Below, piece after piece: positions 40,955 through 50,788 of a DNA stretch of 64,000 nucleotides. Source of the stretch: Akkermansiaceae bacterium (lineage in GTDB: Bacteria > Verrucomicrobiota > Verrucomicrobiia > Verrucomicrobiales > Akkermansiaceae). The stretch is from assembly GCA_030725745.1 (NCBI GenBank), contig JANRFH010000006.1:59720-123719 (forward strand), written 5' to 3'. Under the pieces are notes generated by a model. That model was not told the origin of the DNA. It worked only from the letters and a program-made list of their open reading frames with translations, and made no database searches. The position numbers and the translations under genes are program-made. Positions within the stretch are counted from its first letter, which is position 1, and each line of letters starts with the position of its first letter.

Positions 40955-42688
40955 TTAACGATGTGTCGGACGTTCAGGACGGTTGTCCTCACCATCGGAG
41001 AGCGTGAACACATGATCTTGGATTTCATCGCTGATATCGGTGTTGCGGCGGATGATTTTCGCAAGAGTCTGGGATCTCACGAAGCCCTGCATTTCGCGTG
41101 ACAATACGCTTTCATACCAGAACCTGTCGCCATCGCGGAGGAGGGTGAACTGACGAGCGAGGATACGGTGGAATACGGGGCCGACCATGGAGTCTTCGAC
41201 ATGTTCTTCGGAAAGTCCGCCGACCCAAAGATCGATATCATCAGGCGTTTCGTAGGCTTCAGCGAGCGCTGCGGCGACTTCTTCATCCGAATTCACATCC
41301 TCGAAGGTGGCGGCACGCTCCATACCGAGCGCTTCTCTGGCGTCGTTATAGGATACCAGTCCGTGATCGCGACCGCGCTGGATGTTGAGCGATGCGAGGT
41401 CGAGTCCACCTGATCCCGGAGCGCCGAAGAGGAAGTTCCGCAGGGCATCGACGATTTTTCCGTCAAGCTCCTGGCACTGCTGGGAGGCGAGGCCGCGAAG
41501 GAGGTTATCGATGCCGTCTTCCTCGACGATGGTGGGATCAAAAAATGCATCCGCTAGCTCAAGATCACCGGACTCGGCGGTTTCCCCATCCGCATCGACA
41601 CGGCGGACGATACTAGGCAGGAGGCTGTGTCCGAAACGGAAGGCGGCGGTAGCGAACTCGTTGGTGATACTCGGATCCGCATCTTCGCGGAAGCCGCGGT
41701 AAGGCTTGATCGCCTTACGGCCTAGCAGCATGGGGAGGAATTCCGTGTAGGTGATGTGCTGGATTTCCGCGCCGACAACCATGCGGGCGTGCTGGTAAAT
41801 TTCTTCGTCAGAAGCCTTGGGATGCTTTTCTGCGAATTTCGTAGCGACGAAATTGTGTTCGCGGACGAAAAGCGTGTGCATGGCGGTGAGTGCCGCTTGC
41901 TCATTGGCACGGATGTCTCCAGCGAGGAACCAAGTAGAGGTGGTGGATGGCGCGTTTTCCTCACCGACTTCATTGTAGGGCAAAAGATCGCCGAATTCGG
42001 AATCGGTGGTCAACAGCTCACCACTGCCGTCCATTTTTCGGAGGTTATCCGCGCGCTCCGCATCCGATCCGTAGACCATCGAGGCATCGATGAAAGAGGT
42101 GATCTCGTTCACCTGCTCGCGAACGCCATCCTCGTATTCGTAGTATGAACGATTCATCGGAATGTTCACCCCACCTGCATAAGAAGGGTCGAACCATTCA
42201 TCGCCGACTGGCACTTCGATATCGAAGACTTCGGCTGGGCTGATCGTAGGAGTCTCGGTGATGTCGTGATCGATGAACTGAGCCCACTGCCAGAGGAAAT
42301 CCGTAGCCATGCGCTCGTTTGGGATGTCTTCAGATTGAGCGACCACCGCGTTGCTGATGACGCGTGCTGAGACACGATCTCCACCTGCGGGCTCCTCCAC
42401 GCCGTCCGCATAATCATTTCCGAACATGCGCGCGAAGGTCTCACATGCACTGCCTAGCTCGGGATCGTCTTCATGATTTCCATATCCATCGATGCTGCGG
42501 AATTCAGGATCGCCGCGCCTCCTTGGTTTCTTCCTATCATGGCTGTCCTCACGTGAGCGCTCCTGCTTGTCGGCTTGGTCGCGGCTGAGTTCATGCGGTG
42601 CTTCTGGAGAGAAGTTCTTGGTGCCCTGTTCTGCGGCGAGAGGAAGGGAGAGAGAAACGAATAAAATGGCGGTCGCTGGTTTTTTCAT
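40955..42688 (-). CDS. Animal-type haem peroxidase, secreted
   Basis: 577 residues. The signal peptide MKKPATAILFVSLSLPLAA is clear. The peroxidase-cyclooxygenase superfamily is indicated by the distal-histidine motif LWQWAQFIDHDITET, the MVYGSDAERADNLR segment, a region GDIRANEQAALTAMHTLFVR, and the proximal-side AAFRFGHSLLPSIVRRVD. Members use hydrogen peroxide to oxidise halides or organic substrates; the substrate here is unknown. The start ATG at 42686-42688 fits the signal peptide. The upstream region contains only gene remnants. Confidence 0.88.
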   Translation of the reverse strand: MKKPATAILFVSLSLPLAAEQGTKNFSPEAPHELSRDQADKQERSREDSHDRKKPRRRGDPEFRSIDGYGNHEDDPELGSACETFARMFGNDYADGVEEPAGGDRVSARVISNAVVAQSEDIPNERMATDFLWQWAQFIDHDITETPTISPAEVFDIEVPVGDEWFDPSYAGGVNIPMNRSYYEYEDGVREQVNEITSFIDASMVYGSDAERADNLRKMDGSGELLTTDSEFGDLLPYNEVGEENAPSTTSTWFLAGDIRANEQAALTAMHTLFVREHNFVATKFAEKHPKASDEEIYQHARMVVGAEIQHITYTEFLPMLLGRKAIKPYRGFREDADPSITNEFATAAFRFGHSLLPSIVRRVDADGETAESGDLELADAFFDPTIVEEDGIDNLLRGLASQQCQELDGKIVDALRNFLFGAPGSGGLDLASLNIQRGRDHGLVSYNDAREALGMERAATFEDVNSDEEVAAALAEAYETPDDIDLWVGGLSEEHVEDSMVGPVFHRILARQFTLLRDGDRFWYESVLSREMQGFVRSQTLAKIIRRNTDISDEIQDHVFTLSDGEDNRPERPTHR

Positions 42689-42770
42689 GGTTCGATCATC
42701 GCCCCACAACCATTAGGAAGTGATGTCGAAGCAGCCCTATTTTTGTTAATCTTCTGTAAAGCCAATCATG

Positions 42771-43079
42771 CTAATCTTCCTCAGCGGAGCGAAAACCGCG
42801 CGAGCTGATGATCGTTTCAAGGCGGTCGGCAGGCTTTTTCTTCCAAGCGGCGTATAGATCAGGGCGCTGCTGGTCGAAGACCTTGAAAATATGTTCCGCG
42901 AAGCCTGCCCCGGCTTCAGAATAAAGGTTGAAAGCGGTGTCGAGACCTAGACCGCGCAGCTCTCGCACCTCGTCATCAAATTTACCGGTGCCGACCACGA
43001 TGCCCTCGAATTCATGGCGCTTGACGGTGCGGGCAGCGAGGAGGAGCCGAAAGTCGCCTATAACGAAATCCCCAAGGAT
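42771..43079 (-). pseudogene. Remnant of a Kef-type potassium/proton antiporter C-terminus
   Basis: The frame is open from a TAG at 43080-43082 to a stop at 42771. It contains VKRHEFEGIVVGTGKFDDEV and NLYSEAGAGFAEHIFKVFDQ, which resemble the C-terminal regulatory part of Kef/CPA2 antiporters. The rest of the transporter is absent. There is a possible start (42998) only inside the fragment. It overlaps the opposite-strand frame starting near 42951. Confidence 0.5.
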
Positions 43080-43568
43080 CTAAAAGGCTTCGCACAAAAG
43101 GAGTTTAAACAGAAAAACGACGGCAAAATCGCGAGCCTACTGACTCTGGATGTTGCCGGGAAATCCATATCCAACACAGCGACAACCTTCTTTTCGGAAA
43201 ACAGTGGCACCCTTTTCTACAAAGGTGATGACTTCTTCGTGGTCACCTACGGAAACGTCAACGCCAAGGTGAATCCTGCCGGTGAGCTTTCACTCTTTGA
43301 ACTCGGAAACAGCTACAACTACGGCATCGGCACCTCACGTGACAACAGCGTGATCCTCACGGGCGGACTGCGGAATCTTTGCATCACAACCGTTGATACC
43401 ATGGCTGCGGGCAAAGGTGAGATCGACAAGATCGATGGCTGGCCAGAATATTGGAAAGGCTTCAGCGGCACTGATGACGGCTCCGCCCTCTATGGCGGAA
43501 CCAGTGCCTATCGCGTCGCAAAAATAGGCGCAGATGGCGCTGTTTTGAAAAAGACAGAGGGACACTGA
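43014..43568 (+). CDS. Hypothetical protein, probably 5'-truncated
   Basis: 184 residues without signal peptide; the frame is open upstream to 42951. The C-terminal part (SYNYGIGTSRDNSVILTGGL, GSALYGGTSAYRVAKIGADG) suggests beta-propeller repeats, WD40- or PQQ-like. I do not recognise a family. No ribosome binding site is seen before the ATG, and the 5' border coincides with the remnant on the other strand, so the start of the original gene is probably missing. Confidence 0.45.
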   Translation: MALDGAGSEEEPKVAYNEIPKDLKGFAQKEFKQKNDGKIASLLTLDVAGKSISNTATTFFSENSGTLFYKGDDFFVVTYGNVNAKVNPAGELSLFELGNSYNYGIGTSRDNSVILTGGLRNLCITTVDTMAAGKGEIDKIDGWPEYWKGFSGTDDGSALYGGTSAYRVAKIGADGAVLKKTEGH

Positions 43569-43648
43569 AGCGACATTTTGAAGGAAGAGGGAAAGCTTGA
43601 AGGAGGTGCTGCCGTATGCCTTCTTTAAGAAAAATCTAGCTTTCATCC

Positions 43649-45154
43649 ATGATCCGCCTTTTCACCCTGCTGAGCCTCATTTCTGTCACGGCTCCCATCT
43701 CGGTGGTGCGAGGGGCGGAAATTGAGCACGATATCGGGCTGCAGATGGCGGAGAACCCGCCGATGATCATCCAGACAAGCAATCCGCCGCCGGCACCTGA
43801 GCCCACGGAGGAGTTTGAAATCCGGGAGGGCTACAGACTTGTGACAACTCTCGATGATTTCCGCAAGGCGATCAAAATGGACAACCAGCGAGTCAGGATG
43901 AAGCCGGGGATCTACCGGGCGGACAGCTTCGATCCACAGATTGAACTTCCAATAAAAGAAGCACCCGGGATAGGCCGAAACCGCAAGGAGGGCATTCAGC
44001 AGCAAATTTTCGCCGTCACAGGATCGCATAACATCTTCGATCTGCGCGGAGTGGTGATCGAGACTCCGGTGTCAGTGCAGAACAAGCTTACGCGGCGTCC
44101 ACATGTCTCGGACTGCTGGAGCATTCTCGGGACGAAGAATACGTTCATCGGCGGGTATTTCCGAAACGTGATCGACATGAAATATCCAGACTACGGAGTG
44201 TGCGACAACGAGTTTGAAATCAAGGGAGACGGCAACCGCTTTTTCGACTGCGTTTTCGTGGTCAAGGGGTCGTTTCCCTATGGCTATTCGGATTACTTCG
44301 GCAAGGGAGCAGGCAGCTTCGGGCGTCTCAACAAGCATTGCTTCATGTCCATCGACCACGCAAACGGCACCGAGCTAATACGCTGCAAGGTCTTCCAGCA
44401 ATCCTTCGGCCACTGCGTGCATTTCCACACCGTGGACGGGGCGCTTATCCAGGATTGCTTCTTCACCGGCACCATCCGGCCGACCGATGACATCTACCGT
44501 GAAAGGGTCGGCAACGCGGTAGACAATGATTTCAATATTCTTTTCCGTGGAAAAAGGCCGATACCTAAAAACGAAGTGATCCCGCTCACCGAAGACGGCA
44601 TCCGCTCCTATGAGGATGTGAAAAACATCACGGTCATCAACACCACCGTGGAGCGCATGCGCGGCGCGATCCAGCTGCTTTGCACGGGGGATGTCATTTT
44701 AGAAAATGTCACGGTGCGTGAGCCGGGCGATTTCTCCTTCGATGTCTCTGCGGTGGAGGGCTCGAGGATCGTCATGAAAAACTGCCGCAGCGATGTGGCC
44801 TACAATCCTGTATTCAATCTTACACGCGGAGAAATCCCGAAGAGTGCCAGCTACGAGGTCACATTGCTAAATGCTCCCGAGGGCACGAAGCACACAGTGA
44901 GATCCAGCTTGGGAAGAATCTGCGGTGAGGACTGCACCTTCATTTTCAGAGATGGAACCACCCGGCCACTCGATGAAAAAGTGAATTTCCTAGTGTGCGG
45001 GGGCACCCAACCGCTCACCGATTCCACCGTCGAGAACCACACCACCGCCAAGCTGATCCTTGAGGAAAACGTGAAGAACTGCGTGATACGCTCCGCCGGG
45101 CCGGTGGAGGACAAAGGCAGCGGAAATCGCGTAGAAACGATCCCGCTGAAATAA
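43649..45154 (+). CDS. Secreted right-handed beta-helix protein
   Basis: 501 residues. The signal peptide MIRLFTLLSLISVTAPISVV precedes a parallel beta-helix with repeated NNTFIGG/VLENV/CTGDVILENVTV-like turns, such as NTFIGGYFRNVIDMKYPDYG, HTVDGALIQDCFFTGT and RSYEDVKNITVINTTVERMR. The fold is that of pectate/alginate lyase-like enzymes and of adhesins. No catalytic residues can be chosen without a family match. It converges with the ABC ATPase with 8 bases between stops. Confidence 0.7.
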   Translation: MIRLFTLLSLISVTAPISVVRGAEIEHDIGLQMAENPPMIIQTSNPPPAPEPTEEFEIREGYRLVTTLDDFRKAIKMDNQRVRMKPGIYRADSFDPQIELPIKEAPGIGRNRKEGIQQQIFAVTGSHNIFDLRGVVIETPVSVQNKLTRRPHVSDCWSILGTKNTFIGGYFRNVIDMKYPDYGVCDNEFEIKGDGNRFFDCVFVVKGSFPYGYSDYFGKGAGSFGRLNKHCFMSIDHANGTELIRCKVFQQSFGHCVHFHTVDGALIQDCFFTGTIRPTDDIYRERVGNAVDNDFNILFRGKRPIPKNEVIPLTEDGIRSYEDVKNITVINTTVERMRGAIQLLCTGDVILENVTVREPGDFSFDVSAVEGSRIVMKNCRSDVAYNPVFNLTRGEIPKSASYEVTLLNAPEGTKHTVRSSLGRICGEDCTFIFRDGTTRPLDEKVNFLVCGGTQPLTDSTVENHTTAKLILEENVKNCVIRSAGPVEDKGSGNRVETIPLK

Positions 45155-45162
45155 CCGGCAAA

Positions 45163-46095
45163 TCAGTCCTTCCGCGTCATTTCCACGAAAACATCCTCCA
45201 ACGTGGCCTCATGGCGGAAGAGAGAACGCAGAGGCCAGCCTTTTTCTGAAGCGACATTGGCGACGGATTGGCGGGTATCAGTGCCGGAATCCGACCACAG
45301 AGTGTGCCTCACCCAGCCTTCTTCGAGATCTTCGGAGGTGACTTTTTTTACGTTTGGCAGTCCGGAGACCTCCGCTGCGACTTCATCAGCAGGAGCCAAG
45401 ATCTCGCATTGCACGCGACCTGCGGCACGCATCTCCGCGATGAGATTCTGTGGAGTGTCGGCGGCCTTGATTTTCCCGGAATCGATGATGATGACGCGGT
45501 TGGCGATCATTTCTACCTCGCTGAGGATGTGGGAGGAAATGAGCACCGTATGATTGAGCGCGAGGTGCTTGATGAGCTCGCGGATCTGGCGGATCTGGAT
45601 GGGATCGAGGCCATTCGTCGGCTCGTCGAGGATGAGCAGCTCCGGCTGGTGGACGAGGGCATCCGCGAGCCCGACGCGCTGGCGGAAGCCCTTGGAAAGC
45701 GTCTTGATCATCTTGCGTTTCACCGCGTCCAGCCCGCATGTATCGACGACGTGGGCGACGCGGCGGCGGGCATCTCCATTGGAAAGCCCTTTGATGCGGG
45801 CGCGGAAGGATAGGTATTCGCGCACACGCATATCGTCATACAGGGGCACGTTTTCCGGCATGTAGCCGATGCGTTTCCGCGCCTCGATGGATTGGCGGAA
45901 AATATCGAAGCCCGCAATGCTAGCGGAGCCACTGGATGGGGGCAGAAAGCCCGTCAGCATACGGATTGTGGTGGTTTTCCCGGCTCCGTTCGGGCCCAGG
46001 AAGCCGACGATTTCGCCTTTCTCCACGGAAAATGTGGCATCCTTCACGGCGAGATGGCGGCCGTAGCGTTTGGAGAGGTTACTGACTTCGATCAT
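45163..46095 (-). CDS. ABC transporter ATP-binding protein (GldA/CcmA type)
   Basis: 310 residues starting MIEVSNLSKRYGRHLAVKDA. Walker A (LGPNGAGKTTTIRML), the signature LSKGFRQRVGLADALVHQPE with Walker B LLILDEPTNGLDP, and a DUF4162-like C-terminal tail (EATLEDVFVEMTRKD) are visible. The signature LSKGxRQR matches GldA-type ATPases. No permease gene is adjacent (the neighbour is a convergent beta-helix gene), so the partner is elsewhere. ATG 46093-46095. Confidence 0.88.
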   Translation of the reverse strand: MIEVSNLSKRYGRHLAVKDATFSVEKGEIVGFLGPNGAGKTTTIRMLTGFLPPSSGSASIAGFDIFRQSIEARKRIGYMPENVPLYDDMRVREYLSFRARIKGLSNGDARRRVAHVVDTCGLDAVKRKMIKTLSKGFRQRVGLADALVHQPELLILDEPTNGLDPIQIRQIRELIKHLALNHTVLISSHILSEVEMIANRVIIIDSGKIKAADTPQNLIAEMRAAGRVQCEILAPADEVAAEVSGLPNVKKVTSEDLEEGWVRHTLWSDSGTDTRQSVANVASEKGWPLRSLFRHEATLEDVFVEMTRKD

Positions 46096-46202
46096 TCTTG
46101 TTTGGGGCGGAGGGATATTTTCACCCTGCAATGATTGACGCAAGCCTGCGAGGACATTAACTAAGGCGCGTTTGCGGCACGTAGCGGGTAAGAATTCGCG
46201 GA

Positions 46203-49001
46203 ATGCCACTTTTTCCCAATGACATATCCATGAATTCCTCGGTCTCAGCGCGGCTCAACGCCGACCTCCTCGATGAAAAATACGCGCTCTGGTGCGAAGA
46301 TCCTAACTCGGTTGAAGGCACTTGGTCGGCGTTTTTCGAAGGATTCGAGCTCGGCGTCTCCCAAGCGAAGGTGAAAGGCGAGGCCGCGCAGAAGCAGGCA
46401 ATCCCCGGTTCTGAGGCCATGCCGGATCTAGAATTCAACGGCAAGGTCGTCGGGCTAGTCTACAACTACCGCACTCTCGGTCACACCCAGGCAGCGATCA
46501 ACCCTCTCGACGAAAAGCCGGAGATCAACCCGCGCCTGAACCTCAGCGAATACAAGTTCACCGAAGAGGAAATGAGCCGCGAGGCCTCGAATCCCTTCTT
46601 TTTCAATGGAGCGAAGATGCCGCTCAAGAACATGGTGACAGCCCTGAAGGCCACCTACTCGGGTCACATCGGCTTCGAGTTCATGCACATCCACAATACG
46701 ACCGTGCGCCACTGGGTGCGCGAGCGAATCGAGCAACACGGCTCGAAGGGCGCGGAGAAAACCATGGATATGCAGGTGAAATCCCTGCGCTGGCTGCTTG
46801 AGGCCGAGACTTTCGAGAACTTCCTCGCGAAGAAATTCCTCGGCGAGAAACGCTTCTCCCTCGAAGGCGGCGAAGGCACGATGGTGCTGCTCAACGCCCT
46901 TTTGGAAAACTGCCCGAAGCAAGGCGTATTAGAAATCGAGATGGGCATGGCTCACCGCGGTCGCCTCAATGTCCTCGCAAATTTCGTCAGAAAATCCCTC
47001 ACCACCCTGCTCTACGAGTTCACCCCGAACTACGAGCCCGGCCTCGTCGCCGGAGATGGCGATGTGAAATACCACCTCGGATACGAAAGCGTCCGTGAGT
47101 TTCCAGAAGGAAATGTCCGCGTCAGCCTCGCTGCGAACCCATCCCACCTTGAAGCAGTCAATCCTGTCGTCGAAGGCAAAGCCCGCGCACGCCAGCGCGT
47201 CCTCGGAGACGATGGCGCCGCCACTGATCGCAAGCGTGTCCTCCCCATCCTCCTCCACGGAGACGCCGCCTTCGCTGGCCAAGGCTCAGTCGCGGAGGTG
47301 CTAAATCTTTCCCAGCTCCCCGGCTACCGCACCGGCGGCACCATCCACCTCATCATTAATAATCAGATCGGCTTCACCACGATGCCGGCCGATGCACGCT
47401 CCTCCTCCTACGCGACGGATGTGGCGAAAATGATCGAGGCACCCATACTCCACGTAAACGGCGAGCGCCCGATGGAGCTTTACTGGGCAGCAAAATTTGC
47501 CCTCGAGTTCCGCCAGAAATTCGGTCGCGATGTCATCATCGACATGTATTGCTACCGCCGCCAGGGACACAACGAAGCGGATCAAGCAGCCTTTACTCAA
47601 CCACTCGTCGCTAAGGAAATCGCTGCGCGCGAGACCTTCGGCCAAGTTTACAAGCGCAGCCTCGTCTCGGACGGAGTGCTTTCACAAGCGGATGCCGATG
47701 CCCTAGAGCAAGCGATCTGGGACAAGCTCGAAGAAGGTCATCAGAAAATGATCAAGATGAGCGAAGCTGGCGACCGCACCGTATTCAGCGGCTCGACTGC
47801 CATCATCCAGCCCGCATATTCGCACGATCCTGTCGATACCGGGATCAGTCAGGAAAAACTCCAACACGTCGGTAAAGTCCTCACGAACGTCCCAGATACT
47901 TTCTCGCTAAACCCAACTCTGGCCAAGCGTTTCATCCCACGCCGCATCGAGGCTCTCGCAAGCGGCGGCCCGTTTGATTGGGCTTTCGCCGAGTCTCTTG
48001 CCTTCGGATCACTCCTTCTCGAAGGCTCGCCCGTCCGCCTCTCTGGCCAAGACTGCCGCCGTGGCACCTTCTCTCAGCGCCACGCGGTCTTTTACGATTA
48101 CGAAACGCGAGAACGCTACATCCCGCTCGATCACGTTTCACCAGATCAGGCGAAATTCTGTGTCTACAACTCTCTTCTCTCAGAGTTCGCCGTCCTTGGC
48201 TTCGATTATGGATACTCCCTGTCCTACCCGAGCATGCTCCTCATGTGGGAAGCACAGTTCGGTGATTTCTCGAACGGCGCTCAGGTTATTATCGATCAGT
48301 TCATCTCCTCCGCTGAATCGAAATGGCAGACACCATCCGATCTCGTGATGCTCCTCCCCCACGGCTACGAAGGCATGGGTCCAGAGCACTCCAGCGCCCG
48401 CCTTGAGCGTTTCCTCCAGCTATGTGCTGAAGAAAACATGATCGTCGGAAACTTCACCACACCCGCCCAGTATTTCCACGGCCTCCGCCGCCAGAAGAAA
48501 CGCGGATTCCGTAAGCCGCTCATCCTCATGACTCCGAAAAGCCTGCTTGGCCGCCCAGAAGCGGTGTCGCAGGAATCTGATTTCCTCGAAGGCACCTGCT
48601 TCAAGGAAATCCTCGCCGACCCCGAAATCACCGAGAACCACGGCGAGATCAATCGCATCGTTTTCTGCTCCGGAAAAGTCTATTACGACCTCGCGGCGCA
48701 TCGCAAGGAGCACGGCATCACCGGCACCGCAATCGTCCGCATCGAGCAGCTCTACCCCTTCCATGGCGAGATGATCAAAGAAATCATCGGCCAATTCCCG
48801 AACGCAAACCGCTTCATCTGGTGCCAAGAGGAACCCAAAAACATGGGCGCCTGGACATACGTCGCACCGCAGCTCGAGCCCACCCTCGGACTGTGGCCAA
48901 TTTACGCAGGTCGTAAACCCGGCTCGAGTCCTGCTGCTGGATCAAAAGCAATGCACTACCGCGAGCAGAAGGCACTCCTCACCAAAGCCTTCGAAATCTG
49001 A
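46203..49001 (+). CDS. sucA: 2-oxoglutarate dehydrogenase E1 component
   Basis: 932 residues, thiamine diphosphate-dependent. Evidence: YRTLGHTQAAINPLDEKPEI, GMAHRGRLNVLANFVRKSLT, GDAAFAGQGSVAEVLNLSQL, IDMYCYRRQGHNEADQAAFT and QEEPKNMGAWTYVAPQLEPT. It decarboxylates 2-oxoglutarate and succinylates the E2 lipoyl group. Length is as in E. coli SucA. Start at ATG 46203; a second ATG at 46230 is possible. sucB follows after 24 bases; no E3 gene follows. Confidence 0.97.
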   Translation: MPLFPNDISMNSSVSARLNADLLDEKYALWCEDPNSVEGTWSAFFEGFELGVSQAKVKGEAAQKQAIPGSEAMPDLEFNGKVVGLVYNYRTLGHTQAAINPLDEKPEINPRLNLSEYKFTEEEMSREASNPFFFNGAKMPLKNMVTALKATYSGHIGFEFMHIHNTTVRHWVRERIEQHGSKGAEKTMDMQVKSLRWLLEAETFENFLAKKFLGEKRFSLEGGEGTMVLLNALLENCPKQGVLEIEMGMAHRGRLNVLANFVRKSLTTLLYEFTPNYEPGLVAGDGDVKYHLGYESVREFPEGNVRVSLAANPSHLEAVNPVVEGKARARQRVLGDDGAATDRKRVLPILLHGDAAFAGQGSVAEVLNLSQLPGYRTGGTIHLIINNQIGFTTMPADARSSSYATDVAKMIEAPILHVNGERPMELYWAAKFALEFRQKFGRDVIIDMYCYRRQGHNEADQAAFTQPLVAKEIAARETFGQVYKRSLVSDGVLSQADADALEQAIWDKLEEGHQKMIKMSEAGDRTVFSGSTAIIQPAYSHDPVDTGISQEKLQHVGKVLTNVPDTFSLNPTLAKRFIPRRIEALASGGPFDWAFAESLAFGSLLLEGSPVRLSGQDCRRGTFSQRHAVFYDYETRERYIPLDHVSPDQAKFCVYNSLLSEFAVLGFDYGYSLSYPSMLLMWEAQFGDFSNGAQVIIDQFISSAESKWQTPSDLVMLLPHGYEGMGPEHSSARLERFLQLCAEENMIVGNFTTPAQYFHGLRRQKKRGFRKPLILMTPKSLLGRPEAVSQESDFLEGTCFKEILADPEITENHGEINRIVFCSGKVYYDLAAHRKEHGITGTAIVRIEQLYPFHGEMIKEIIGQFPNANRFIWCQEEPKNMGAWTYVAPQLEPTLGLWPIYAGRKPGSSPAAGSKAMHYREQKALLTKAFEI

Positions 49002-49025
49002 TTTTCCTCTCAACCAATTTCCAAA

Positions 49026-50426
49026 ATGGCTATCGATATCAAAGTGCCGGCTGCCGGCGAATCCATCACCTCCGCAAACGTCGCGCAGTGGTTCAAAAAC
49101 GACGGTGACGCCGTCAAAAAGGGCGAAGTCCTCGTCAGACTCGACACCGACAAGGTCTCCAACGACCTTGAAGCGGAAGCCGACGGTATTCTCAAAATCA
49201 CCGTCAACGAGGGCGAAGAAGTCTCCATCGGCACCGTGATCGGAAAAATCGAAACCGATGGCTCCGCGCCAGCAGCCGCTCCTGTCAAGAAACCCGCCGC
49301 CGAGCCAGCTCCAGACGAAGACTCCGGAGCGCCCGTCGATCTCATCGTCCCCGCCGCCGGTGAATCCATCACCTCCGCAAACGTCGCCCAATGGCGCAAA
49401 AAGGAAGGTGACCACGTCGTCAAAGGCGAGGTTCTCGTGACCCTGGAGACGGACAAAGTTTCCAACGAACTCGAAGCTCCCGTCACTGGCAGCATCAACA
49501 TCCTCGTCCCCGAAGGCGAAGAAGTGCCGATCGGCAAAGTCATCGCCCGCATCACCCCAGGTGCCGCACCCGCCAAGAGCGCGACTGCACCTGCTCCGGC
49601 TCCCGCAGCAGCTCCCGAAAAATCCGCAGCCGCTCCAGCTCCATCATCTCCGGAGCCAGCTCGTCAGAAGCCAGATTTTTCAGCAGCACCATCGGCTCCC
49701 GAGGCAAAATCCGCTCCAGTCTCCGAAGGCCGCACGACACGCAAAAAGATGTCGATGCTCCGCCGCAAGGTCGCCACACACCTCGTCAACGCCCAGCAGA
49801 CCGCCGCCATCCTCACCACTTTCAACGAAGTGGACATGAGCGCGATCATGAGGCTCCGCAAAGGCGTGCAGGAAGATTTCGTGAAAAAACACGGCGTGAA
49901 GCTCGGCTTCATGTCCTTTTTCATCAAAGCCGTCACCCAAGCCCTCAAAGACGTCCCATCCATCAACGGCCGCATCGAAGGCACCGACATCATCGAAAAT
50001 CATTTCTATGACATCGGCGTCGCCATCGGCACCGAGAAAGGCCTCATCGTCCCCGTCCTCCGCGATTGCGACAAGAAATCCTTCGCCGAGATCGAACACG
50101 GCATCATCGACTACGCAAACAAAGGCAAGGAAGGCAAAATCACCATCGAGGATCTCACCGGCGGAGTGTTCACCATTTCCAACGGCGGCACCTACGGCTC
50201 GCTCCTCAGCACACCTATCCTGAATCCTCCACAAAGCGGCATCCTCGGCATGCACACCATCCAGCAGCGCCCCGTCGCCGTGGACGGCCAAGTCGTCATC
50301 CGCCCGATGATGTACCTCGCCATGAGCTACGACCACCGCCTAGTCGATGGCAAGGAAGCCGTCACCTTCCTCATCCGCATCAAGGACGCCCTCGAATCCC
50401 CCGAGCGCCTGATGCTGGAGCTCTAG
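49026..50426 (+). CDS. sucB: 2-oxoglutarate dehydrogenase E2 (dihydrolipoyl succinyltransferase) with two lipoyl domains
   Basis: 466 residues. Two lipoyl domains are in tandem: residues about 1-78 (RLDTDKVSN, lipoyl lysine near 43) and about 101-178 (TLETDKVSN). A long Ala/Pro linker follows (residues about 179-235), then the catalytic acyltransferase domain ([20 protein letters not shown] to the end), with the active site [13 protein letters not shown]. No peripheral subunit-binding domain motif is visible between the linker and catalytic part. The single-lipoyl, PSBD-containing form is usual for this enzyme, so this architecture is unusual. Confidence 0.95.
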   Translation: MAIDIKVPAAGESITSANVAQWFKNDGDAVKKGEVLVRLDTDKVSNDLEAEADGILKITVNEGEEVSIGTVIGKIETDGSAPAAAPVKKPAAEPAPDEDSGAPVDLIVPAAGESITSANVAQWRKKEGDHVVKGEVLVTLETDKVSNELEAPVTGSINILVPEGEEVPIGKVIARITPGAAPAKSATAPAPAPAAAPEKSAAAPAPSSPEPARQKPDFSAAPSAPEAKSAPVSEGRTTRKKMSMLRRKVATHLVNAQQTAAILTTFNEVDMSAIMRLRKGVQEDFVKKHGVKLGFMSFFIKAVTQALKDVPSINGRIEGTDIIENHFYDIGVAIGTEKGLIVPVLRDCDKKSFAEIEHGIIDYANKGKEGKITIEDLTGGVFTISNGGTYGSLLSTPILNPPQSGILGMHTIQQRPVAVDGQVVIRPMMYLAMSYDHRLVDGKEAVTFLIRIKDALESPERLMLEL

Positions 50427-50432
50427 GACAAC

Positions 50433-50449
50433 TTCCGGCTTGACCGGAA
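50433..50449 (+). terminator. Hairpin after the suc operon
   Basis: TTCCGG (50433-50438) and CCGGAA (50444-50449) form a 6-bp stem with loop CTTGA just after the sucB stop. No T tract follows, so termination here would need Rho or the structure may serve another purpose. Confidence 0.3.
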
Positions 50450-50474
50450 TTCGTGTAACTGTTCTGGTGAACGC

Positions 50475-50744
50475 ATGAAAATTCTCGATTCCATTGAACT
50501 GTTTTCAGGAGCTGGTGGTCTTGCGTTGGGTTTGCACGCAGCGGGATTTCGCCATCGTGCGCTATACGAGTGGAACGCATCTGCCGTAGAGACACTGCAA
50601 TACAACCAGAGAATGGGGCACCCTTCGCTATCGGATTGCACAATCACCCGTGCCGATGTTCGTGACGTGGATTTCAGGTTTGGAGAAGGAACAATTTCCG
50701 CAAACGCAATACTCGGGGCAGAATTCTCGAGTATCGCACCTTAA
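50475..50744 (+). pseudogene. N-terminal fragment of a C5-cytosine DNA methyltransferase
   Basis: The first 40 residues show the SAM-binding motif I (IELFSGAGGLALGLHAAGFR), then ALYEWNASAVETLQYNQ, with the D-V-R-D-V-D motif near residue 68. After that the reading continues FRFGEGTISANAILGAEFSS and stops at residue 89, before the PPCQ catalytic motif. A complete enzyme has 300 or more residues, so this is an inactive remnant of a methylation or restriction-modification locus. No restriction enzyme remnant was seen. Confidence 0.8.
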
Positions 50745-50788
50745 CCCACCAATCGCCGCCACATTCCCTGCTTGCCCGTGGCGGGCGG

